Counted from the stretch's first letter, positions 11,201-26,200 are shown. The stretch is 64,000 nucleotides of DNA from Pycnopodia helianthoides (GCA_032158295.1 CM063260.1:8350767-8414766), one strand, 5' to 3'. Notes: generated by a model from the letters alone, not told the origin. Numbers and translations are program-made.

Positions 11201-14200
11201 TTCTGCATTATACACAGTTTAAATGCAGATTAACACATACGTGGGCTTTAATGTCCAATTTTCGACCAGAAGTCAAGGTTAAATTGGTATTATATCTATG
11301 TACAGCCTGATGTAAGAATTTTGACTTAAAGGCAGGATATATTCTTCTGGTAATTGTCAAAGACTACTATCCTCACTTGTTGTATCCCAACATGTGCATC
11401 AAATAACAAACCTGTAAAAATTTGGGCTCAATTGGTCATCGAAGTTGCAAGCTTGTTGCATAGAATTGTGCGCTTTTAAATGGCTGAAGAGTGAAGCCTT
11501 TTTCAGATTCAAATATTTTAGTGAGAAATTACCTCTTTCTCAAAAACTACAATACTTCAGAGGGAGTCGTCTCTCACAATATTTTATACAATCAGCAGCT
11601 CTCACGTGCTCCTTACCAAGTAATTTTTTATTGTAAATTTATTTCTTGAGTAAACACCAAAAGTATATCCACTGCCTTTAAGTGTAAATAGTTCTTGAGA
11701 TATGAATTTTTGAAATTTTAAATTTCCATTTTGAACCCAAAGTCAAGTTCAAATGGGGTCACACTCTGTGTAGCATTTCGAAAGACCTCTCCGATGATGT
11801 ATAGATTGTAAAAATCTATTGTGTGGTTCATGAGGTTTAATTTTCAAATATTAAACTTACATGTATATTTAATGTAACTCAAAACCTAATGACGCCATCA
11901 TGATGCCACATTTTTGGGATAATCTTCAAGTTACAGTCTAACTACGTGTAAAGTTTCAAGTTGATATAAGTCTTGCAATATTCATTTTCTTGCAGACAAA
12001 CAACTCTGAGAAGAAAAATCAAAACTGTTAAAAACTAGACATAAGTTTTTGTTACATAACAAAAACAAGGTGTTCCGTCAAATCTTGGATGTAACACATC
12101 CCATCTTGAGTTTCAGCTTGACCAAGCATTTATTTGATGTAACACATCCCAGCTTGAATACATGCAAAGTTTCAGCTTGATTGCCAAAGTTGCTCTATAG
12201 ATCTTGTAAAACACTACCTTGGTGGTCATATAACTTAAAAATCGATGACTTCATAAAGACGTTACTCCATATTTTATCAATTTACTACCTTTCAAGCTTG
12301 ATGCAAAACAAAATTTGATTGCAGCTTGCTTTGTTCACAAGATATGTGATAAATGGCAAAAATTTTGAAAATCAGTAAAAAACAGTGTGATGACGTCATC
12401 ATGACGTCACTTCAAATACAAGCAGTCAATGAAGTTGTCTAACAATAAGTCAAGTTTCAACTCAGTCGGACTTGTGGCTTCAAATATTGCACCTTTAAGG
12501 CAACACCACGTGACACATGATGACATCAATCTACGACTTCACACATGTGTTGTATACATGAAGGTCAACATGTATACCAATTTTGAAAAGGCTATCATAA
12601 ATTTGCAAAAAAAGCTAAATCTCAATTTCAACTAAGTAAAAATAATGAGTAAAACACCACTGAAATGTTCTAGATTGGACCAGAGAGCATCTAATACTAA
12701 TTTTTTCCCGAGGCCCTAAAGCAAGCCCTGTACCCCACGCCATAAAGGCTTCGCATTCACTCAGTCTTCACATAAAATGCCTTACGCAACACATGCAAGT
12801 ACATCCTGGCCAGGTTGCTGTTTCTACATAAATGGCAAGCATCTGTCCCCTTTTTCGTTAGCCAACTTATCCTCCCTTAAAACTTAAAAAACAAGATCAT
12901 ATTGCTGTAAAGCAAATAAAGTATATATTCTGTAAACCTGGGTAAAAATGATGTGTTGAACACCTTTGAAATATCCTAGACTGCACCAGAGAGCATCTAA
13001 TGTTAAAAAAATTTCCAAGCCGGCCCCAGACCCCACACAGTAAAGGCTTCACGTTTGCTCGTTCTTGCAATTACATCCTGGCTAGAATGCTGTTGCAATA
13101 GGATTGGTATACAAAAGGCTAGCAGGGGGCCGGCCAGTTTCCCCCCTAAAAAAATTAACGAAACGATTATGAATAGGCAAACAAAGCAAATGATCAACTG
13201 GGTAACCAATAATGTGTAAAATGCCAGAGAGCACCTAATGTTAAAAATGTTCACAGTCCCGGACCCCACTCCATAAGGTTTTATGCTTTGCTGTAGAAAT
13301 CTCCCACACTATAATACAAGGGGGGGTGCCACACAGTGACAATCATAAAAGGATCTCTGTATAATTAGTATTACTGAATGCAGTTATCTTATTACATAAT
13401 TTTACAGCCCGAAAAGGATTGAACTTGGTCATGTAGGCATTATAAACCAATGGAACATGGGGGTCAGGGCACGAACTATATATGGTGGTTAACATTTGAA
13501 AAGATTGGGTGCCGCCCGCATAAAAGAATCCTTGATCTGCACCTGTTTCACATTGCTATCAATCATGTGTCATACAGTTGAGTTTATTGTTTTGCTAAGA
13601 ATTGTGTTCTTTAATGTGATAACGTAAATGTATGTACTCTAAATAGATGCTTGCTGTTGAATGTATTTATGAGTATAATAAACGACTCAGAAGACAATAC
13701 AGGCAATCTGCATTGCACAGCGCCCTCTACAGTTTTACCAGGACAAGCCATTTGTGCAAGTTATTATGGGGAAAAGGACAACAAGTTTTGGTGGTCCACA
13801 CCCAGTGCCCATCACATGACCCCAAGTGTTTTTAAGTTTGATCATGGTTTGCAAGGTAGCAAGGTTGTATTTGTTTGTGTTTATGGTATGAGATGACATT
13901 TTTTGTGAGGCCATTGAATGTTTTTTCACATTTATGTCAGACATTTAAAGTCACCTGGAAATAGAATTTTTTTTAAACATAAGAGTTTATGTTCATCAAC
14001 AATAAAACAATTTTTTGAGTAATTGTTTGTGAGGATTTATATGTTAAAAAAAAAATAGATAAAGTTGTTCGGGGGTGACTCCGCCCATCCCCTTTTGTGA
14101 CGTCAATCAAGGCAGTCCCAGTAGTGATCTTGTACGTTTCGAAAAAGGGTTTTTTCTTGCATTTTCCGGCCATGTCGACCAGGTGTATTGCTGCTGTATG

Positions 14201-17200
14201 CAGCTAAACAACTAATGATGGGGCCAGTCTGCATTTGTTTCCTGCAGATCCCAAGCATAAGCGGTTGTGGGCCGCGAAAGTCAGGCTAACGACGTCGTTT
14301 TCGGCGCGATGTGCCATGTTTAAAAAACTAATTTTTAAAAACCTTAGTTAACTGTTTATTCACATTCCACTCATTAAAATACATATATTAATGACAAAAG
14401 CTATATTTTTACAAAATACCACTGCCAGGTTTCCTTTAAAAGTCCCACACTACCCAGATGTGCTGCCGAGTTGCAAGTAGTCGACCCTTTGGGGGGAAAA
14501 CTGACTCTCCACTGAAGAGGGTGCACTTTACTGCAAATAAGTGTGTTAAATAACCAGTACTAGTTGTTTCAGTAGTTTTACTATTTCCTAAAACAGTACG
14601 TGAAGAAACTTACCTTAAGATGAGGAATAACTAGAACCTCTTTGTTATTGCCAAGTGACACAAAGGTGAAAAATGCATGCACTGCCCTCTGCTTCTTAGA
14701 ATGTCCTTTAAACATGGTCTCCATGTCAACAAATACTTCAACCTCTATGGAATGCTTACTGGTAAAAGTAGGTCGACCCACAACATGCATCACAGATCCT
14801 AAAAGTAGTGAAAGTTATGAGAATAATTGTGCATTCACTAAAATGTTTAGCAACCTAAATACACAATCATTTACATACTATTGAATATTCTCAGAGCAGC
14901 TGTAATATTTCTTGCATTATACAGATAAACAAGAATGCTAAATACCAGATTTTCTAGTGATTTTCAAGGCTTGAAGTCAAAAGTCAAAAAAAATGTCATC
15001 AAGCCTTTTGCCCAAAAAGAGACGTTCATGTTATGTCTGCAAATTGGGTTTATTGTATCATTTTTCATTTTCTCATCAACTTTATCTTTCTTTCTTTATT
15101 TGACTATTTATTCCTTTTATTCTACAAATAATGAGAGATTGTTTTGCCATCATTTGTTATTCACCTCTATTTAGCACATTGCCATTCTGGGATTCGAACC
15201 CACGACCTTTGCAATGCTAGAGCAGATGTCTTACCACCAGACCACCGGGCTAGTGTTTTTGGGGGGGGGGGATGAAAAAAGTGCTTTCGTTTAACATTTG
15301 TGCGTGGTTTAGACTAACAAAGGCTCTTGCCAAATCAAGCCTCGTGTACATTCTAATCGATGAACCATCTGATCAATGAAGCGGAACAACCAGCCACAGT
15401 GCAGTTTGTAATATACACAGTAAATGCGGGTCAATACATAGGTAACTTTTAATGTCTGATTTCGAAGTTGAGGTGAAATTGTTATTATTTCCGTGCAAAA
15501 GTTTGAGCAGGCTATCAGACCTACGATCTGATGTAAAAATTGTGATAAAATATTAAGTAGTTATTGAGATATGAATTTTTTAAATGTTCCAACTTCTGGT
15601 TTGAACCAGAAGTCGAGGTCAAAAGGGGTCACACGCTATGCATTGTTTGTTGAGTGTTTGAAGCCCTTTCCGATGATGTATACATTGTAAAGGTCAAATG
15701 TGGCGTTCAGGAGTTATGATTTTTTTTCAAATATTAAACTTTGATTAAATGCAACTCAATAACTAGTGATGTCATCATGACGTAACTAAAGCGGTTTCAT
15801 CTCCTAATAAATATCTAACTATATGTGAAATTTCAAGTTGATATGAGCTTGGGAAGTGTGCTTTTGTTAGCAGACAAAGACGGGGAGAAGAAGAAGAAGT
15901 ATTAAGAAAAGAAAAAAGAACAAGAAAACCAAGAGGTGTTACGTGCTACGCTACAAACACCTAATAATAATTTTTTTTTTTTTAAACGCTTTCCATGTCA
16001 CATAGACATCACAAAGTGCTGTACAATAAAAAAATCCATAAGTTATTAAGAAATACAGATAACTGATTAACAATGACAATGACAACAACAATATTAAGTT
16101 ATAAAAGAGAGACAAAGAAAAAAGTGACATTCATCTCTGCACTGACTAAGAAAGTTGACTACAATTCAGATAATTAACCCAAGCATAAAGAAATCGATTA
16201 ATTGCTAGCACAATTGTATTAACCAAAAAAATGAGTCGATTGTTCACATTCCTCAGTAAAATTGGGGACTTGATATGTAAGTTTTGCTTTTTTTCTCAAA
16301 TAGGAATTGTGGGAAGACATGAAAAAGCAGTCCTGTCTGCAGCCAAGAAAGCAATCCCACAGGAAAGGAAAAGTACGCAGTTTTGGATCTCACCACAGAC
16401 CTTAAATCTGACAGACAGAAGGAAGGAAGCGAAAGCAGCCAGTGATCAAAAGAAATGGGCACACCTGATCGAAGAGGTTTTTTCTGAGTGTTAAGAAAAA
16501 TAAGACAAGTTTCTTTGAAAAGGAGCGCAAGGAAACGGAGAACTGTAAAAGGGTTTCAGGAAAAGCATTTGCTAAAGTAAAGGAATTAACAATTAGAAGT
16601 GGGTTCCAGGGATGGATGTTATAAATGACGAAAACAAAAATAATCTAACTGAAAGCGAAAACATCGAGAAGAGATGTGTGGAAAAACAGCACCATGACCA
16701 GCAAGTACATGTACATCATCGAGAAAGAGAAATTGATGACAAAGAACAACCGCCACCTAGGTCAGAATTGGAACAGGCTTTGAAACAAAAAAATGAGAGA
16801 TCAAATTGTCACCATCAGAAATGTTGACAAGAATTTTTTTTATAACTTTCGGAATCGTTGGCGATTACACAAGGTATCTAAAAAAATCCTCATTATCAAC
16901 ATGATGGAATCCAATGATAGTTTTAAACACTGCCACCAGGAATAATATCAAGAAATGCAGGGAACACAAGCTTTCTCTATGCATGTGTTTCAATGACTAC
17001 AGCAAGGCATGTGACTGTGTCAGCCATGCTAAATTGTGGGAAACAATGGTGACCATGAGATTTCAAACTAACCTTGTACAATGTACAACTAATCAGCAGC
17101 CAATACGAAGACCAAGAATCTGCAGTCTGAACCAGTGGCCGTATTACAGAATGGTTCAAGATCAGAAGAGGGCTTTGACAAGGCAACATATTATTAACAA

Positions 17201-20200
17201 AACTCTTCAACATCTACTCTGAAGACATCATAAGAGATGCTCCAGAAGAATTTGAAGGCGGAATGTGAAGTTTGGAGGCACCAAGATCACAAACTTGTGA
17301 TACATAGACCATACAATACCACTTTATGCAACAGCAGGGAGGAATTGATTGATTTTTTTAATTGCATTATAGACGCCAGTGACGAGAAGGGACTTATTCT
17401 CAATACAAATTGTCATTGACAGAAAAAGAGAAGAAGAGTCTTCTTCTTTAGAAAGGCAGAAGATTTAAGAGGTCAAGTAATTTGAATACCAGCTGTCCAT
17501 GATAACCACCATTGGTGAATGTGCAACAGAGATCAAGAGAATCAAGAGAAGACTTACAATAACAACAACAACTACACAGAATATGATAAACATCTGGAAA
17601 AGCCAAGGACTGTCAATGAATCTGAAGATACGCCTTCTATGTGCAATTATCCTTTCACTTGCCAGTGAAGAAAAGGGTTGATGCTTTTGAAGTGTGGTGT
17701 TATAGAAGGTTATAACAAGTATCATGAAAAGATTGAAAGAAAAACAACCGGGTGCTGAAGCAGATTGATACAGACTTCATAATCAGGAAGAGAAGTTTGA
17801 AAGGAAGTTGCAATACTTTGTCTATATTTTTAGGAAAGGTAACCGCATAGAAAAACAAACACTCCCAGGATCTGTGGAAGGCTGACGTGGAAGGGGACAT
17901 TCAGCTATATGATGGACAGACAATGGGGAAGCTGTTTCTAGTACAGCAATGTAAGCTGCTACAAGCCTGGCTTGGGACAGAAACAGATGATGTACTCTAG
18001 TGAGTGCCACCTGACACTTAGAAGAAGTGTCTTTTGTTGGTGTAGCTTCAATTTATCAGTAAGTCTTACTATTTTATTACTCACTCTATGGTACAGGTTT
18101 GATTGAAATGATAGCATTTGACTTTACCTCTTGGTATCGCTTGATGGAAGTTAACTGCATCCATAGATGCAGTTACTACTGTTGTTTTGCAGTGTTTAAA
18201 TGCTGTGATCCCAGCTACTTCATCCATTAATTTCATTGTCACACCTCCATTAACATAGCTGGCAAAGTTGCAATCTGTTACACCAGCTAGATGGATCAGG
18301 CTTGACTGAGCATAAGGAACAGAGTGTTCTGTAATACCTAAATGCACAAATAAAAAATCTCAATCAATTTCATTTTACAAATGAGTTTAAAGAACAATGC
18401 AAATCAGTGATAACCTGTTCCAAGAAGAGACACCATACAGTAAGACACACATTGTTCTCAGTAGTCTAGTTCCTTCTAACAAGCAATCATCATTTGGGAC
18501 TTAGAACTCGACTTCAAACTTTTTGTCAGGGATTTACACAACTAGTTTTCCTGAAAAGTCCCCAGGGTTTGTCAGTTTTATGTCTGACCAACCCACATCA
18601 AAGTATGACAAGCCTGTTACAGTATTTTGACCATTCTATTTATTGCAGTTTTGGGTGGTGCCCATACAATGTGCTATTTGCTGTATTTTTGGTGACAGTG
18701 AGAACCACTTGACTCAGAGGCATCCAATTTGATGAATCCATAGTATCGTTGCACTCTTTGTATGGGCAGGTGAGCAGACTTCTCCACAGGGGCAATTACA
18801 ACATATTTGTTTGAAATTAGTTGTTTTTTGGGAATCTGGCTTTTGTGACTATTAAGGACACAGACATTTATTAGCACTTCTATTGGATGTCGAAAAGTCT
18901 ACATGACACTTTTGAAAGCGCATTGATGCAAAGACCAGGAAAACAGAGGCTATGGCCTCTGTGGTATTCCAGGCCTGCCAGGTAAAGAAGAAACTTCTTT
19001 TTGAGAAAAAAAATCTGAGAGAATATTATTTTGTTTCTCTTTATCGTAGGAAAGTTCTATGTGGTTAATCAAACTTTGACAAGCAGAACATCATTGATAG
19101 AGTTCACACGAACCACTTGTCTCTGCATCTAATTGTTTGGAGAGCTGAATTTTGTTCAAATGTCATTGTTAAAGAATGTCTCTTTTCTTCAACAAGGAGG
19201 GGTAACATGCTGGGATTGCTATAGATCCCAACATAGATGCATTTTATACACCAACAGCAATCCCATATAAATTACAGAATGATGCAGCTTTATCCCACTG
19301 TTTGTTATATATTGTAGTGATTGTGGCTAGGGGTTGAACCTAGCAGCAGCCTATAGATATAATAACCCAAGACGTCTCCGTCGAAGAGGTTAAAATCACG
19401 CCTACGAGGGGTTGGGAACTCAAGAAGAAGACCGGCACACACAGTTTGGATTCAGGAACACGACTGACTCGACTGGTCGCACCCAAAGGCAACAACCAGG
19501 CCCCGGTCATGCATGGATGGTTTATTGCATAATCGCTGCTCACTACAATATCAATTCCCTATGATGCTAGCAGCTATATCGTTGTCTAATGAGCAAATGG
19601 AAGAAACAAACCTGGTACACTGTTTAAATTATTGAAGTGAAGTTAGGAATAAATAGTTCAACTTACAATTGTCTTGATCCATCATGTGTTCTACCTCTGC
19701 CATAGAGAAGCTAACTGTGCTACCAAGACCCTGTCTCCTTCTTGCTTCTTTCTGTTTTTTGTAACGTTCCCATCCAGCAGCCTCTTCCTCTGCTGAGGAA
19801 TAACTAATCTTTGGAATGGGAAGTACTTTACCCAAAGTCTTAACACTTGTCGGTACATACCATAGGGTTGCCTCATTAGTCATTCTTTTGGTGCCTGAGT
19901 GAAAAATGAAGAAAGACCCAGTTTATGCTTAATTCATGAGGCACATTTTGGGGGCAACATTTAAATGTAGAATCCTCATAATCACCACTGTGTATCAGTT
20001 TTAGATGCGACATTCAAAAAGTATTAAAAGGCTTCAAAAGCTTCAAATTCTTCAGTTTCATTGTTTAAATGAACTTTTTACATACATGTATTAACAGATT
20101 CTCTTCACTCAAAAATAAAAAAATCTAATTTAACCTTTCGGGCCGAACAGCTGTACTTAAAGGCACAGTACACGTTTGGTAATGACTCTGAAAATTAATG

Positions 20201-23200
20201 GCAATAAAAACAAACTTGGTAAGAAGTACAGCAGCGTTGGGTAGTATAATGAATTTTGAAAAACTTTTAACTTTGAAGTACCACGGTAATGGAAAATATA
20301 TCACTTTTAATTGCCCAAAATTTGAATTTGAGACTGTGTATTCATATGGGGAATATTCTTCCTGCGTGGAAGTATTCGCTCCGGTTTTTCGATGATATCT
20401 CAAAAACGCGACCACCTTTTGAAGTGAAATTTTCACAGGTTAGTTTTATGTATGTACACATTTATATAATAATATAACTTATTTGTACAGCCCCTACTGC
20501 AGGCCAGCCTCTAAGCGCTTTAACATTCAGTATTTTTCCTGCAAGGTATTGTGGAGTATTTTCTGTAATAGAACTCAAACTTTCCAATGAAAGTTGATTA
20601 CAAGTTAAAAGTTGAATCCTATAAACTCAAAACAATTTTTCTTAGGTAAAATATAATGATTATCAATACACACTTGAATTTGGATCAAGAAAAAGATTGC
20701 CAAATGGCTTGAAGTAAAATTGTAGTTCATCCTCTTCATTCTTACCATGCATTACATCCTCTGCCCATACTCTTACTTGTACTTCCATGGAGTGGTATGC
20801 TGTGTGTGTTATCTCTGCATGAAGTTGAGCAACTTCTCCTATATACATAGGTTGTACAAAGTCCGTCTTCTCCACCCGTACTAAACCTGCCACACATTGT
20901 TCAAAATCATCCTCTGATGTGGACTCCTATCAAATGACCAGACACCATATTGTACATGTAAAAATTTCATCTATTTGAATCAGTTATTTTCCTCATATAA
21001 AGGAGAAAATAACCCACAGCGGCTTGTTTAATATCAAGCATATCTTGATAAGTGTTATATTTAGATTACTACAGATCTTAAGATGGCGTGTCGTGGTCAA
21101 GCACACAGGACTCAAGCTCTGGTGTTTCTCACCAGCAGAGTGTGGTTTCGAGTCCCAGTCTTGACACTTAACCATTGGTACATGGTGCTATATTTAAACA
21201 GCTCCACGTATACCTTGTAGAATCAGCATTTTGAGACACCCTTGGGTGTGATAAAGAGCTATAACAGTGTCTTATTATTAAATTGTATGATGATGAAACA
21301 TGACTGTTTAACTTTACTACCAAAAGAATCATAGAACTGAAATCACATTACTCAAAAAAACAAAAAACAATTTAACACCCATGTAGATCCTTGTCATGAT
21401 TGGGTGATAGTAGGTCACACAGCATTTATTTATTCAAATCATTACATGGCCTACATAAACCATGACTTGTTGTACCATTTATGATTCAACAAGCATTTTG
21501 GTCCCATTCTGTTTGTCTATATAGCATGCTAGACATCACCATGCATTTTACACAGCAACCTTGCAGTGGATGACAATCAAATGACAAAGATCTGTTCCAA
21601 GTTGATGTTAAATAAAAGGAATTAATTAATGTTTTGCATTTAATTTGTGCAATTGAGAGCATACTTTTATGAGTTGCAATGGAATTTTACAATTTTACAA
21701 CCATTGCACTCAAAACCATTCCTTGTTTGTAAAATATTTGAATCAAAATAAAATGTCAACATGTCAACTACTGAACTATTAAATGTTAGTGTCGCTTTTG
21801 AAACCATGGAATATAAAATATAGTTGAAACTCCTAAAGTCAAACACTCCTCCCAAAAGAGATTTACTCATGTTGCACTCACAAGTTTACAAGTTAAAGTT
21901 ACTTGCTATTACAGTGTATTATCATTATTATTATTAAGCATGGTTATACTGACGTGTCTCCTCATGACATTACAGTGTCTAGTTGAAACAATCAGGCCTG
22001 CTTGTTCAATCATCTTAATATAACACCTCCATGAACATTTCCTGATATGTTGGCATCTTGTGGACCCATCAATCTAATATTCAAAACAAAAACACTTATC
22101 ACAGACTCATAAAATTTGTAAATGACATATGGATCATGAACATATAAAAATATTAAAATGTCAGTTAGAAAAGTTATAAATTCTATCAACTAAACAATGG
22201 GAATCAATGAACAGAGAAATGACCAAATTTTCACTGCATAGCAATGACCGACCTGGCTGCTATTGATGGACCTTGGGTTCCATCCTTAGATACAAAGTAA
22301 AAGACTACCAACTATCCAAAAACTACTCATTATAATTTTACCAATTTGCAGTTTTTTCAAACAAACCCTAGCACTGTGGCAGGCAGGTTGTACCACTCCA
22401 TCGGCAGTATTATGCTCAAGGTTGTGTGAGCTTGAGAAGTGTGTCTTTGCTGGCCGACAGAAATGCTCACATTTGGCGTTTGCATGATTAGACTAACACG
22501 ACCTAATGCCAAATCAGGTGGACTTTAAACCTTCTGATCAGTGGAGCGGAACAGCCAGCCACAGTGCTTTTGCATTATAAACAGTTAAAATGCGGGTCAA
22601 CACATACGTGAGCTTTAATGTCCAATTTCGACCGGAACTAAAGGTCAAAATAGTATCATCTTTGTGCAAAAGTTTGAGAAGGCTCAAGGACCTACAATCT
22701 GGTGTTGAACATTTTGACTAAAATATTTAAAGCAGTTCTTGAGATACAATGTATGAATTGTTGAGGTTTTCAATATCTGTTTTCAACCGGAAGTCAAGGT
22801 GAAATGGGGTCACATTGTTTGTAGCATTTGTTAAGTTTTGATAAACCTCTCTGATGATGTATAGATTGCAAACATCCATTTAGTGGTTCATGAGTTATGA
22901 TTTTTTCAAATATTAAACTTTAATTTAATTTAACTCGACACCTGATAACGTCATTATAACGGCGCTACTTCTCCTGAAACTTAAAGTATATTCTAACTGC
23001 ATGTCAGCTTTTGAGTTGATACAAGCTTTGCAACAAAACAAAACAAAACAATAACAATATGTGTTCAGCTGTTGTCCGAACACCTAATAATAACTAGATA
23101 GTCAGTTTGTGTTACATCATTACAGACTGTGAAGGAGGTAACCCTGTTCCAGCCCCAGGAGTAGGTGACAGTTGATTTGGGTCTACAGCCCTCACCTTGA

Positions 23201-26200
23201 AGTGGCCGTCCGGCCTTGTGAGTTAGGTGATATCTCACTTTAAAAGAAAACATTTTAAATCATAAAACCAAGGTGTCCAGGCTTCTCATAGTTTCATAAT
23301 GAATAATATACAAATAATGAATGGTTATGAGTGCAATGGTGCGAATATTTTCATGAGTTGAAAGATGGAATGTTCCATTCAACGAGGCGGACCCGAGTTG
23401 AATGGAATATTCCATCTTTCAACTCATGAAAATATTCTCACTATTGCACGGATGAAAAACATTCATTATTTGTTTTATATACATTTGTACATGTAACATC
23501 CAAGTAGATCTTTGTAATTTTGATTTGAGGATACAACTTTCAAAACTAACAAAGCGTACAGTATTTAAATGTGACATTACACCCATTTCTTTTGGTTCGG
23601 CTTGTTTGGATTCACCAGTGACTAAGTGCGTTCTGTACTTCTATTTTGAGACACGCGGGCACTGTATTGTAGTATGCCTTGCAGTATAACTGTACTGCTG
23701 CATTTTCAAAGAGACGCGCACGCAATAGTGGTACGCACCGTGCAATTTATAACAAATCGGATGGAACGAAAAATGCACGGTGAATGGAACGAAAAATGCA
23801 CGGGTGCAATTGTACGTTTATTTGCTATCACGTGATGGACAATTCTCCAATCAAATGGCAAGGATCTGCTTGGGTGTTATATAGGCTAACATAGTATTCT
23901 TCATGATTTATGATTCAAGGCTCAAGTCAAGATTCATAGTAGATGTCTGATGTCACCAGGTGGCACTGGTACCCACTGATATTAATCAAATAATGATATC
24001 ATCAATTGAAGGCTAGACTATTTTTGAAGCCTTTGTTTAATAATATATAGATTGTACTACAGTATATGGAACGCCAAAGAGGCAAATATTCTGAACAACA
24101 CATTGATCATTTTTTTGCATCGATCGATCAGTCTTTTGCATCGATCGATGGATCTTTTGCGTCGATCGATGGATCTTTTGCGTCGATCGATGGATCTTTT
24201 GCGTCGATCGATGGATCTTTTGCATCGATCGATGGATCTTTTGCATCGATCGATGGATCTTTTGCATCGATCGATGGATCTTTTGCATCGATCAACATCA
24301 ATTTAGACAAATAACAAGATAATTAAAGTGGAATCACCCCCCCCCCCCAAAAAAAGACAGAACATAAAAGTGCGGTTCAAGTCAATAAACTTGAACAGTA
24401 ACTGTTTGGCCGCTACTCAATTCAGTCAAATGTACAATGTATGGGTAAACTTAAGAAACTGATGTCCACACTGCTTCTGTTAAACTATACCTTCTTTATT
24501 AACTTTACATCAAACACTCTGGCCTGTGATTTGTACCAATATATTCATCTAAAAATAGTTAAACTGAAATGACAGATAAATGGCACCGAAATACAAGGTT
24601 ACAGTGTCTACTGTACACTTTCTTTAATATTAACCCTCTTGCTGTCTGACCATTCAATACCATTCACTGTGGTTTTGAATGATAGATTTGAAACTATGCC
24701 AGCCTGCAATATGATACCATGAGGGAATGCATGTATGTACACAGTACACAGTTAGTTCTGTGCAGTTGTGCCACCGTACACAACCTTGGCAGTCGACCGG
24801 TTTCAAATGGTTGGTCAACTCACTGAAAATGTTGCCAAGAGTCACTGACAGTAGGAGGGCTAATGTATGGTGGCCCTGAAGGGACATCGCATATCGCAAA
24901 CGTGTGCGCATACGTATGCAATGTCGTGAAACAAATCGCGAATATGTGCGCACACGTATGCAATGTCGTGAAACAATTCGCGAATATGTGCGCACACGTA
25001 TGCAATGTCGTGAAGCAAATCGTGAATGTGTGCGCACACGTATGCAATGTCGTGAAACAATTCGCGAATATGTGCGCACACGGTATGCAATGTCGTGAAA
25101 CAATTCCGATATATGTGCGCACACGTCTGCGAATATATTTGCGATGTCGTGAATTTTTTTGCATACCATGTTGCATACCTTTGAATAAAATGTCTAATGA
25201 TCTGGGTGGTTTCTTGCCTACAGTGAGATAAGCGGTAGTCATTGCAGCGGTTGCAAGCGAGGCGGGTGGTCTTCCGGTATGGCAAGACTTGGCCTGGTGC
25301 TAAGTTCCTGGGTACATGCTTACAGGGAGCCTGACCTGACTGTAGCGCCACGTACTCCCTAGGTCACTAACAAATTGTTCGCAACTATGAAATCACCCCA
25401 AAGGTATGCAACATGGTATGCAATAAAATTCACGACATCGCAAATATATTCGCAGACGTGTGCGCACATATTCGCGAATTGTTTCACGACATTGCATACG
25501 TGTGCGCACATATTCGCGATTTGGTTCACGACATTGCATACGTATGCGCACATATTCGCGAATTGTTTCACGACATTGCATACGTGTGCGCACATATTCG
25601 CGAATTGTTTCACGACATTGCATACGTATGCGCACATATTCGCGAATTGTTTCACGACATTGCATACGTGTGCGCACACGTTTGCGATATGCGATGTCCC
25701 TTCAGGGCCACCATACTAATGCAATTTTTGGTAGTGTGTTAGACAGATTAGTTGCAATCAAAAGAACTCATACGCTTCCCTGGTAATTATGAGCAGTGTA
25801 CTTTAAAACTGGTGGACAATCGATTGTATGTTGTGTACTGCCCAAGTCCATTGTGGTTCTTATAATGATCAGTTGCCTTAAAGTTGACCACTTGAGGAAA
25901 CTCACACCCCAAAAATTATCCAAACCTGTTATTTTTTTTTATAGCTAGCAATGAACCATAACATATTAATGAAATAACTGTCAATACATTTTCTCATACT
26001 TCAGCAGTTGTTATGATCGAGGTACAAAATCTGAGGTTGTAATGTTCGATAGGATTCCACTTTTTAATAGTTCAAATATTACATTTATTTTAATGTAATT
26101 CAAGACCCTTCCTCAGTGTTGAGGTTCAATATCTAGACCAATTGCACTCTCCAGGTCACGCGACCTACATGGTATCTGGATATTAAACACCAACAAACAA

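Noticed and set aside
15176..15262. Possible functional tRNA gene
   Set aside because: A- and B-boxes are present, but no complete cloverleaf with a paired acceptor stem can be made by eye. The same style of head occurs in SINEs at 21085 and 33703. A tRNAscan-SE run would decide.
20125..20436. 103-codon minus-strand frame in an ACOT7 intron
   Set aside because: It overlaps a MITE-like repeat, has no homology to ACOT7 between exons 3 and 4, and no fitting splice sites.
24037..24314. Open frames of FASIDGS or LHRSMDL repeats on both strands
   Set aside because: They exist because the 21-bp minisatellite has a period divisible by three and lacks stops. No start context, splice site or homology supports a protein.
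24866..25715. Possible CRISPR array, because of regular short repeats
   Set aside because: Repeats are directly adjacent without unique spacers, are mirrored about a centre and lie in an intron of an animal-type gene. It is a foldback transposon.
24654..25786. Long overlapping open frames with repeats such as VRTYSRIVSRHCI and CAHIFANCFTTLHT
   Set aside because: They are by-products of the 42-bp tandem arrays in the foldback element, open in nearly all frames and both strands.
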